In this document: piece by piece, positions 9,592-17,061 of the stretch
Layout: the number at the start of each line of letters is the position of its first letter
Numbering within the stretch: the stretch's first letter is position 1
DNA from: RPQJ01 sp963700045
GTDB lineage: Bacteria; Pseudomonadota; Gammaproteobacteria; Steroidobacterales; Steroidobacteraceae
DNA: 64,000 bases
NCBI GenBank assembly: GCA_963700045.1
Contig: CAVOWK010000011.1
Coordinates: 124,001 to 188,000 of the forward strand
Direction: 5' to 3'
Made by a program: the position numbers and the translations under genes
Notes under the pieces: model-generated
Database searches by the model: none
What the model saw: only the letters and a program-made list of their open reading frames with translations
Told to the model about the DNA's origin: nothing

Positions 9592-9954
9592 GTGCTGCGC
9601 GATCTCTTCAAACGACGCGAACCGGAAGCGGCGAGGGTCAGCGTCGAGCCGTTCGGCTGGGAGTTCGACGTCGCGCCGGGGCAGACGATCCTGCAGGCCG
9701 CACTGGCGCAAGGCCTGCCGTGGCCTTCGCGTTGCCGGGTCGGCAGCTGCACGACCTGCCGCTGCCGCCTGCTCGAGGGCGACGTCCGCGCGCTGACCGA
9801 CACGTCCTACGTGCTTTCGCGCGAGCAACTGGACCAGCGCTACGTGCTGGCCTGCCAGTCGCAACCGAAGGGCCGGGTGCGAGTGCATCTGGACCGCATG
9901 AAGACTACGCTCGCCGCGGATGTCTCCAGCCAACCCGCCGCTGCTGTCGACTGA
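9592..9954 (+). CDS. [2Fe-2S] ferredoxin, likely electron donor to AlkB
   Basis: A 120-residue plant-type ferredoxin. The cluster ligands are Cys48, Cys53, Cys56 (C-X4-C-X2-C in CRVGSCTTC) and Cys88 in YVLACQS. The start is GTG at 9592, two bases after the alkB stop, so translation is probably coupled. AlkB hydroxylases classically use rubredoxin; here a [2Fe-2S] protein takes the expected donor position and no rubredoxin is visible in the window. No cognate ferredoxin reductase is adjacent. The 3' end overlaps the next gene by 35 bases. Confidence 0.88.
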   Translation: MLRDLFKRREPEAARVSVEPFGWEFDVAPGQTILQAALAQGLPWPSRCRVGSCTTCRCRLLEGDVRALTDTSYVLSREQLDQRYVLACQSQPKGRVRVHLDRMKTTLAADVSSQPAAAVD

Positions 9955-10543
9955 ACCGCTGCGGCTCGACCTGCCGGATGCCGACGTCCGGCTCTGGCGA
10001 CCTGCGTTCCAGCCCACCGAGGCTGACGAACTGCTGGCCCTGCTGCGCACGCGAATCGACTGGCAGCAGGAAGACATCGTGCTCTTCGGCGAGCGCAGGC
10101 GCGTGCCACGACTCGTGGCCTGGCACGGCGACTCCGGGACGGCGTACACGTACTCCGGAACGGCGCACGAGCCGTTGCCGTGGACACCGGAACTGCAGCG
10201 GATCCGCCATCGTGTCGAGGAACTCACGGCGCATCGCTACAACAGCGTGCTGCTGAACCTGTATCGCGACGGTCGCGATGGCATGGGCTGGCACGCCGAC
10301 GATGAGCCTGAGCTCGGTCGCGAGCCGGTCATCGCTTCGGTGTCCCTCGGCGCAACGAGACGATTCAAGTTGCGTCACCGGCGCTCCCGCATTGCGGCAA
10401 GCACGCTGGACCTGGCGCACGGCGACCTGCTGCTGATGGCGGGGCAGACACAGCATGCGTACGTGCACGCGGTGCCGAAGACCGCGAGACCGGTCGGGGC
10501 ACGTGTCAACCTGACCTTCCGGTGGGTTCGCCCGGATCGTTGA
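9920..10543 (+). CDS. AlkB-type 2-oxoglutarate/Fe(II) nucleic-acid repair dioxygenase
   Basis: A 207-residue member of the AlkB/ABH2-3 demethylase family, which repair N-alkylated bases such as 1-methyladenine by oxidative dealkylation and release formaldehyde. Iron ligands are His125 and Asp127 (GWHADDE) and probably His183 (YVHAVPKT); the 2OG-binding arginines are in ARVNLTFR (Arg195 and Arg201). SLGATRRF is also a family motif. It overlaps the ferredoxin gene by 35 bases and is therefore part of the alkane hydroxylase operon. Despite the shared name it is unrelated to the alkane hydroxylase upstream. Length matches the short ABH2-like bacterial members. Confidence 0.88.
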   Translation: MSPANPPLLSTEPLRLDLPDADVRLWRPAFQPTEADELLALLRTRIDWQQEDIVLFGERRRVPRLVAWHGDSGTAYTYSGTAHEPLPWTPELQRIRHRVEELTAHRYNSVLLNLYRDGRDGMGWHADDEPELGREPVIASVSLGATRRFKLRHRRSRIAASTLDLAHGDLLLMAGQTQHAYVHAVPKTARPVGARVNLTFRWVRPDR

Positions 10544-10661
10544 GCGGGCAAAAACCATTGCCGTCTTTTGCGTGACGCATGCACCCGGTGGTTAAATGCA
10601 CCCCGCTGCGAACAAGCAGAGCGCAGGATTGCAGGCGCCGACGGGGGGCTTCGAAGTGTTG

Positions 10662-11299
10662 ATGCGGCCGGGTCGGACGTCGCGATTCGCGACATGCCTG
10701 TTGGCGTGCCTCGCGAGCGCCGGTGCGTTCGCTGCCACCGGGCAACAGATCTATGCCACCTGCGCGGCCTGTCATGGCACGCGGGCGGAAGGCAATCCGA
10801 GCCTCGGTGCACCCGCGCTTGCGGGTCAACACGTTGCTTACCTGCAGCGACAACTGCTGAACTTCCGGACGGGTCTGCGTGGTACGCACAAGGACGACTC
10901 CTACGGGGCGCAGATGCGTGCGGGCTCGCAGGCCGCGCTGCGCGACGAGAAGGCCATCGCTGCGGTCGCGAGCCTATATCGCCGCGCTGCCCAGGACCGA
11001 CGTTAAGCCAGCCGGCAAGTTCGATGCGCGCAACGGCAACAACCTGTACCAGGGCAAGTGCGGCGCCTGTCACGGCGGCCAGGCCGAAGGCAACGAATCG
11101 CTCTCGGCGCCACGGCTTGCGGGACTCGACGCGACGTACATCAAGCGCCAGCACAGGAATTTCAAGCTCGGGCTGCGTGGCGCGCAGCCCCAGGACCGCT
11201 ACGGCAGGCAGATGGCGCTCATGGCGGCCGACGCTCACCAGCGAACGCGAACTCGACGACGTGATCGGCTACATCCATGCGGCCGGGGCCGCGCGGTGA
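10662..11299 (+). pseudogene. Di-heme cytochrome c (c4-like), two frameshifts
   Basis: A periplasmic electron carrier with a signal peptide (MRPGRTSRFATCLLACLASAGAFA) and two class I cytochrome domains, with heme sites CAACH (Cys34, Cys37, His38) and CGACH (coding near 11060). The reading frame is broken twice. Removing one C at about 10973-10974 joins AVAS to YIAALP, and removing one C at about 11228-11229 joins ALMAA to TLTSERELDD; total length is 3n+2, as two extra bases predict. As given it encodes a truncated mono-heme protein, but both halves are well conserved, so sequence error is likely. It is the first gene of an operon with a MauG-like gene 13 bases downstream. Confidence 0.8.
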
Positions 11300-11312
11300 C
11301 GATTTGAGCTTG

Positions 11313-12522
11313 ATGTCGGCACGGCCCGTGCTGCTCGCTTGCGCGCTGGTGATCGCTGCGGCGGTTGCAGCGGTGGCGGTGACGCGCTCTGGCATGCGCT
11401 CCGCGACGGCGGCCGGGGACGGCTTCGTCCTCAGCGACCGCTGTCCGCCGAGCTTCGAGCTGATGGCCGGCGGTACCTGCGAACTGCGCGACCTCTACCA
11501 GTTCTATGATTCGCTGCAGGATCGCGGTGTGGGCGGCACGCGCACGTCGCTGCCGCAGCACCGGGACGGTTTCCGGCCCGAGCAGATCGACCTCGGCCGC
11601 TACCTGTTCTTCGATCCGATCCTGTCGGGCGACAGCACGCTGTCCTGCGGGAGCTGTCATCGGCCGGATCGTGGATTCGCGGACGGCAAGCCGCGTTCGA
11701 TCGGTATCCACGGGCAGGATGCCGGCCGTGCGGCGCCGACGCTCTGGAACGTAGCGTTCCTGCAGTCCTTCTTCTGGGATGCCCGCGCCAGCTCGCTGGA
11801 GGCGCAGGCGCAGGGCCCGCTCTTTTCGCCGCTCGAGATGGGTAACGAGCCGGCGCGGCTGCTGCGCAGCCTCAATTCCAACTCGATCCTATCGCCGCCT
11901 GTTCCGCCAGGCGTTTCCCGGCGGCGGCGATGCGATTACCGCGGCCGAGGTCTACATGGCGCTCGCGGCCTTCCAGACGACGCTGGTTTCCCTCAACAGC
12001 CGCTATGACCGCTACGCGCACGGCTATGCGGCGGCGCTGACCGACCGCGAAATTGCCGGACTCAACGTGTTCCGCTCGTTCGTCGCGCGGTGCGCGGAAT
12101 GCCACACGCCGCCGCTTTTTACCAACGGGCAGGTGGCCGTGATCGGTGCGCCCGAGCCCGTCGGCCACCCGTTCGATGCCGGCGCCGAGAAAACCTTCCA
12201 CGCGGCCAAGCTGCGCGGCGGCTTCAAGGTGCCGACGCTGCGCAACATCGCGCGCACGGCGCCGTACATGCATTCCGGCGCCTTCGACACGTTGCGCGAG
12301 ACCGTGGAGTTCTACAACAAGGGCCGTGGCAATGCCGTTCCACCAGGCGAGACGCTGTATCTGCACTGGCACATCAGCTCGCCGGACCTGACCGCCACCG
12401 AAGTGGGCCTGCTCGTCGACTTCCTGCAGACGCTGACCGACGAGACTTTCATGCCTGAAATTCCGCGGCGCGTGCCCTCGGGCCTGCCGCCGCTCGACAA
12501 TCCCAGGGGAATCCGTTCATGA
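11313..12522 (+). pseudogene. MauG/CcpA-like di-heme cytochrome c peroxidase, one frameshift
   Basis: A periplasmic di-heme enzyme of the bacterial cytochrome c peroxidase/MauG superfamily. A signal anchor (residues 5-24) precedes the first heme site CGSCH (Cys112, Cys115, His116), in the family context LGRYLFFDPILSGD before it and RGFADG after it. The second heme site CAECHTPPLFTNG lies near 12090, followed by KVPTLRNIARTAPYMHSG, also a family hallmark. The frame breaks at 11888-11889; removing one C turns ILSPP into IYRRLFRQAFPGG. Length is 3n+1. Its stop overlaps the next ATG (ATGA). Members either reduce peroxide or oxidise protein side chains; which applies here cannot be told. Confidence 0.82.
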
Positions 12523-14061
12523 GCAAGATTGCCAAAGTCGTACTCGCCATTGCTGCCCTGGTCGCAGTGTTTGCGGGCGGCGCCTACCTCGGGCGGGCTT
12601 CGAAGTCGGACATGGTGATCACCTCGTCGGCCGGCGGCGCGGAGTATGCCGGCGGGTTCAAGGCCGAAGGTGAAGCGGCCGAGAAAGTGAAAGCTGCCGC
12701 GAACTGCGGGTTCGCTCAAGTCCGTGGCGGGGCCTCCGGGTCCTCATTCAGTCGTCGTCAAGGACGGGGAGTCGATCCTGCAGGCCGTCAAGAACGCAGA
12801 GCCCGGCACGACGATCCGCGTGATGCCCGGCACGTACTCCGAGACGGTCTACATCGACAAGGACAACATCCGGATCATCGGCGTGATCGAAGCGGGACGC
12901 CGCCCGGTACTCGACGGCAAGAAGCAGCTCAACGACGCGATTCTCTATTCCGGCAACAACTTCGTCGTCGAGAACCTCGAGATCCGCAACTACAAGGGCA
13001 ACGGCGTGATGGGCCAGGCCGGCAACAACTTCGAGATCCGCAACAACGTGATCGTCGACACCGGCGTCTACGGCATCTTCCCGCAGCTCGGCCAGAACGG
13101 CGTGGTCGAGTACAACGTCGTCTCGCGCATCGCGGACGCCGCGATCTACATCGGCATGAGCGACAACGTCCACGTCGCGCACAACGAGGTGTTCGACAGC
13201 GTGGCCGGCATCGAGATCGAAAACAGCCGCCACGCGATCGTCGAGAACAACTACGTGCACGACAACACGGGCGGGCTGCTCGCGTTCGTCACGCCGGGCC
13301 TGCCGATCAAGACCACGCAGGACGTGATCTTCCGGCACAACTTCGTCGTCGACAACAACACCAAGAACTTCGGCGCGCCCGGGTCGACCGTGGCGGGCAT
13401 CCCGTCCGGCACGGGCATCCTGGTGATGGCGGCGGACGACGTCGTGATCGAGGGCAACCTCGTCTCGAACAACAAGGTGGCAGGCATCATCGTCACCGAC
13501 CATGGCCACGCGGCCAACATCACGGTCGACCCCGAGTCGGAGCCCAACTCGGACCGCGTGCGGTTGCTGGACAACGTGATGCTCAACAACGGTTACGAGA
13601 CGATTCCGGAGGGCAAGGCGCTGCTGCTGGCCGAGGGCAAGGGCGGCAAGAACCTCGACATCATCCGGGTCGGCCCCAGTCCGGGCAGTTGCATCGTCAA
13701 CCGGCACCAGTACGTCACGGCCGGTGTCGGCGATTTCGGCGAATGCGACTTCACGCACACCGCCAACGTCTCGACGTACCTGCTGCCGCCGGTGCCGCCG
13801 CGCAAGATCGACATCAGCGAGCGCGGCAAGGTCGCATTCCTCGGCATCTGCAGCGGCTGCCACATCTACAACGGCCGGATGATCGGGCCGCCGGTGCAGG
13901 TGATCCAGGCGCTCTACCTCGACAACCCGCAGGGCCTCGCCGACTACATCGCGCAGCCCGTCAAGAAGCGGCCGGACTACCCGGAAATGCCGCCGCAGGA
14001 CTACCTCGATCCGGAGACGCGCCTCGCGGTCGCGAAGTACATGCTTGCCGTCAAGAACTGA
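12519..14061 (+). pseudogene. Parallel beta-helix protein with C-terminal cytochrome c, one frameshift
   Basis: An N-terminal membrane anchor or signal (about residues 4-25) is followed by a right-handed parallel beta-helix of the NosD/PbH1 type: SILQAVKNAEPGTTIRVMPG, then many N-rich coils such as NNFEIRNNVIVDTG and NNYVHDNTGG. The last roughly 75 residues form a mono-heme cytochrome c with CSGCHIYNGRMIGPP. The only break is in the GGG at 12709-12711; dropping one G restores NCGSLKSVAGPPG, and length is 3n+1. As given, translation could restart at the GTG at 12724, losing the anchor. A solenoid fused to a heme domain suggests a periplasmic scaffold or carbohydrate/metal-binding redox protein. 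No precise function is assigned. Confidence 0.75.
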
Positions 14062-14100
14062 GCCGAATCAAAACAGATGGAACACTCATTGGGGGATTCG

Positions 14101-16542
14101 ATGATGCAACGCAATCGCAAGCTGACGCGCGCCATCGCGGCCGTCTTCGCCGGCAACGCCGCGTTTGCGGCGTTCGTCGCACCGCGACCGGTCGTCGCCC
14201 AGGACACGGCGGCGGTATCGCCCGCGCTCGAGGTGGTCGTAGTTACCGCGCAGCGGCGCGAGCAGGCGCTGCAGGACGTGCCGATCGCAATCCAGGTCGT
14301 CGGCAACGACCTGCTGAACGACGTGGCGGCCGAGGACATGAGCGACCTGAACGGTTTCGTGCCCGGCCTGGTCGTCTCGGGCGACAGCCCGACGCAACCG
14401 AAGTACCAGATCCGCGGCGTCCAGACCAGCGACTTCGGCGTCGGCACGGATTCAGCGGTCGGCGTCTATGTCGACGGGGTCTATTCGGCCCGGTCCGGGT
14501 CGTCGCTGCTGGCGTTCAACGACATCGAGCGAATCGAAGTGCTGAAGGGACCCCAAGGCACGCTGTTCGGTCGCAATAGCGCGGCGGGTGCCGTGTCGAT
14601 CGTGACACGCCAGCCGGCGGACGAGTTCGACGCGTTGGTGCGCCTGCGCCTCGGCGAGAACAACAAGCGACGGATCGACGGCATGGTCAATGTGCCCCTC
14701 AGCGATGCCGTTGCGCTGCGCGTCAATGGCATCTGGAACCAGAGCGACGGCTGGGTGCAGGATGCCGCGACGGGCAAGGACCTCTGGCCCGAGGACAACT
14801 GGGCCATGCGCGCCGCCCTGAAGTGGGACATCACCGACGAGACGTCGGCCACGCTGACCTGGGACCATGACCAGATCGACCAGTTCGCGCGTCCTGCGAT
14901 CGGCCTGGTCGCGCTCGACGCCAGCGCCACGAGCGCGCCGTTCCCGCCGGATCCCGCGACCTACCTGAATCCACTCAAGGCTGGGGTCTACAACGACGTC
15001 ATCGGCAACGAGGAATCGCGCAAGCTGGATGCCGCGACGCTGTTCATCGATCACGCGTTCGGCTGGTCGGACTTCCGTTCGACCACCGCGTGGCGGACTT
15101 TCGAGACGGTCAACCGCGAGGACGAGGACGGCACCAACCGCATCGCGTTGTATTTCGACACCGCCAACATCGAGGACAACACGAGTTTCTACCAGGAGTT
15201 CAAGCTCTCGGGCCAGAGCGACGCTTTCGACTGGGTAGCAGGCGTGAGCTACTACTCCGAGGACGCGAAGCAGGCGAGCGATACGCACGCTTTCACCGAC
15301 AGCATCGACACCGTACTGCGCAACCTCGGACTCGCCGGCACGCCCGACGGCACGCTGTTCGGATTCACCAGCGACGTGCTCGCTGCCAACGGAATCCCGC
15401 TGACGATGCGCGGGCTGCCGTGGCGCGAGGTGATGAACAACGAGGGCACGTTCGAGGCGACGGCGCTGTTCGGCGACGTGATCTGGCACGCGACCGACCG
15501 CATGAACGTCACGTTCGGCCTGCGCTACACGCACGACGAGAAGGAATTCAGCTGGCTGAACGGTCCGCGGCAGGCGCCGGAACTGGACGCGACCGTCGCG
15601 GCCCTGGAGGCCGCCGGATTCTTTGCCGATCCCGCGTGGCCGATCCCGCCGGAGGCCTACAACTTCGACGTCGTGTTCGCCTTCCCGCCGATCAATGGGC
15701 AGACGATCGAGGGGCAGAAGGTGAAGTTGCAGGATTCGTGGGACGACGTCAGCCCGCGCCTGGTGATCGACTACAGGGTTACGCCGGACGTGATGGTGTT
15801 CGGGTCGCTGGCGAAGGGTTACAAGGCCGGCGGCTTCAACAGCGTGCAACCGCTGTCCAGGTTCGACAACGAGGACGTCTGGAACGTCGAGGGCGGCGTG
15901 AAGAGCCTGTTCGCGGACCTCGGCCTGATCGTCAACGCCTCGGTCTTCTACTATGTCTACTACGACAAGCAGTCGATCTCGCTCGAGTGCCCCGCGGGCG
16001 AGGTCTGCAGGTACCTGGTCGATTCCAGCGACGACGAGGCCTACGGTCTTGACGTCGACGCACGCTGGCAACCCGTGGACGCTTTCACCCTGACGGCGAA
16101 CCTCGCTTACATCGACGCGACCTATAAGGACTACGTTACGTCAGGCGGCGTCGACCTGTCGGGCGAGCCGACCGGCGAACCTCGCTGGTCGTCGTCCTTC
16201 GGCGCCAGTTACGTCTGGTCGTTCGGCACGTACGGCAAGCTCGACCTGTCGGCGATGTATGCCTACCGTGGCGAATCGCGCTGCAATGCCGATTCCCAGC
16301 TGCAGGGTACCTGCCAGATCAGTCCGAACTTCCAGGTCGGCGAGGCGACGAACCGCACGGACCTGCGCCTGGCGTGGTCCAGCGTCGACGATCGCTACGG
16401 CGCGGCAATGTTCGTCACGAACGTATTCGACGACCAGTACGTGACCGGCGTCAACAACATCACCGCAAACACGTTTGGCACGCCTTTCGCGTCGATCTCG
16501 GAGCCCCGTGCCTGGGGCGTCGATTTCCGAATCGCGTTCTGA
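14101..16542 (+). CDS. TonB-dependent outer-membrane receptor
   Basis: A receptor of about 813 residues that imports a ligand across the outer membrane with energy from TonB. A signal peptide (RKLTRAIAAVFAGNAAFAAFVAP) is followed by a TonB-box-like VVVTAQRREQALQDVPIAI and a plug domain with GVYVDGVY and VLKGPQGTLFGRNSAAGA. A long beta-barrel follows, ending in the C-terminal aromatic signature WGVDFRIAF. Of three possible ATGs (14077, 14101, 14104), GGGGGA at 14091-14096 favours 14101 or 14104. It follows the beta-helix/cytochrome gene by about 40 bases and closes the heme-protein operon. The plug resembles receptors often placed beside alcohol or sterol catabolic genes; the ligand is not evident. 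Confidence 0.92.
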   Translation: MMQRNRKLTRAIAAVFAGNAAFAAFVAPRPVVAQDTAAVSPALEVVVVTAQRREQALQDVPIAIQVVGNDLLNDVAAEDMSDLNGFVPGLVVSGDSPTQPKYQIRGVQTSDFGVGTDSAVGVYVDGVYSARSGSSLLAFNDIERIEVLKGPQGTLFGRNSAAGAVSIVTRQPADEFDALVRLRLGENNKRRIDGMVNVPLSDAVALRVNGIWNQSDGWVQDAATGKDLWPEDNWAMRAALKWDITDETSATLTWDHDQIDQFARPAIGLVALDASATSAPFPPDPATYLNPLKAGVYNDVIGNEESRKLDAATLFIDHAFGWSDFRSTTAWRTFETVNREDEDGTNRIALYFDTANIEDNTSFYQEFKLSGQSDAFDWVAGVSYYSEDAKQASDTHAFTDSIDTVLRNLGLAGTPDGTLFGFTSDVLAANGIPLTMRGLPWREVMNNEGTFEATALFGDVIWHATDRMNVTFGLRYTHDEKEFSWLNGPRQAPELDATVAALEAAGFFADPAWPIPPEAYNFDVVFAFPPINGQTIEGQKVKLQDSWDDVSPRLVIDYRVTPDVMVFGSLAKGYKAGGFNSVQPLSRFDNEDVWNVEGGVKSLFADLGLIVNASVFYYVYYDKQSISLECPAGEVCRYLVDSSDDEAYGLDVDARWQPVDAFTLTANLAYIDATYKDYVTSGGVDLSGEPTGEPRWSSSFGASYVWSFGTYGKLDLSAMYAYRGESRCNADSQLQGTCQISPNFQVGEATNRTDLRLAWSSVDDRYGAAMFVTNVFDDQYVTGVNNITANTFGTPFASISEPRAWGVDFRIAF

Positions 16543-16549
16543 CGATGCG

Positions 16550-16576
16550 CCTCTCCCGGTAATTTGCCGGGAGAGG
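16550..16576 (+). terminator. Hairpin after the TonB receptor gene
   Basis: A perfect 10-bp stem CCTCTCCCGG / CCGGGAGAGG with a 7-base loop starts 8 bases after the receptor stop codon. There is no T-tract, so it may work as a transcript-end stabiliser or a Rho-assisted terminator. It is the first of several inverted repeats in this gene-free stretch. Confidence 0.5.
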
Positions 16577-16601
16577 AGGCACGCGGCGCGAGTCGGCCTG
16601 C

Positions 16602-16812
16602 CGCCGCAGGCTCCGCGTGGCTTTCCGCGCTCCGGGTCTACGGCGCATCGTGAATCGCGCGGAGGAACCGCACGATTCACGGCGAGCCTTGCTCGAACTG
16701 GCGCGATGCGATGGTGCCCGTACCTGGTCGGAAAACGCGGTGCCGCCTCGCGCCTGCGTTCGAGCTGCGGCGTCCGACACGGAGCGCGGAAAGCCACACG
16801 GAGCCTGCGGCG
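16602..16812. repeat. Compound palindromic intergenic element
   Basis: Arms at 16602-16634 and 16780-16812 are 33-bp reverse complements with a single mismatch. They enclose two smaller inverted repeats, CGTGAATCG / CGATTCACG (16649-16657 / 16673-16681) and GCTCGAAC / GTTCGAGC (16691-16698 / 16758-16765). The stretch 16577-17061 contains no convincing gene; short frames on both strands are arginine-rich translations of the repeats. This nested structure between two convergent genes looks like a dispersed intergenic repeat rather than a simple terminator. Confidence 0.75.
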
Positions 16813-16876
16813 ACGAGCCCACCCCTGCGTTCTCCCACTGACGCCCCGGCTTCGCGTCCACGTTGCATGCGCCGTG

Positions 16877-16904
16877 CGAATTCTCGGGCTTTGACGAGAA
16901 TTCG
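16877..16904. repeat. Perfect 10-bp inverted repeat around EcoRI-type sites
   Basis: CGAATTCTCG (16877-16886) and CGAGAATTCG (16895-16904) are exact reverse complements around an 8-base loop. The repeat sits between the larger compound element and the 32-bp hairpin downstream. Confidence 0.65.
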
Positions 16905-16922
16905 TTCAGGCGCGGTCGATCA

Positions 16923-16998
16923 GGCGTTCGTTCCGGGTCTTTTCCGGGCGAGCGTGTCTGCCTTTCCGCTCGTCCGGAAAAGACCCGGAACGAACGCC
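16923..16998. repeat. Long hairpin with 32-bp arms
   Basis: Arms 16923-16954 and 16967-16998 are reverse complements over 32 bp with a single G/T wobble position, around a 12-base loop. The inner part of the arm is GGGTCTTTTCCGG. The stem is far longer than a terminator needs and lies about 63 bases beyond the PQQ dehydrogenase stop, in the convergent intergenic region. Confidence 0.8.
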
Positions 16999-17061
16999 CT
17001 CACCGACCGTCCGCTTGCGGGACGCGTCGGCAAGATCACCAGCACGAATGGGTGACAGTGC

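Noticed and set aside
9920..10543. Treating the 2OG dioxygenase as a second alkane hydroxylase because both are called AlkB
   Set aside because: Its motifs (HxD...H and RVNLTFR) are those of nucleic-acid demethylases; it is a soluble protein unrelated to the membrane enzyme.
16475..16894. Small protein-coding frames in the TonB receptor/PQQ dehydrogenase gap
   Set aside because: The translations are arginine-rich, occur on both strands at once and follow the inverted repeats; they look like spurious frames of a repeat element.
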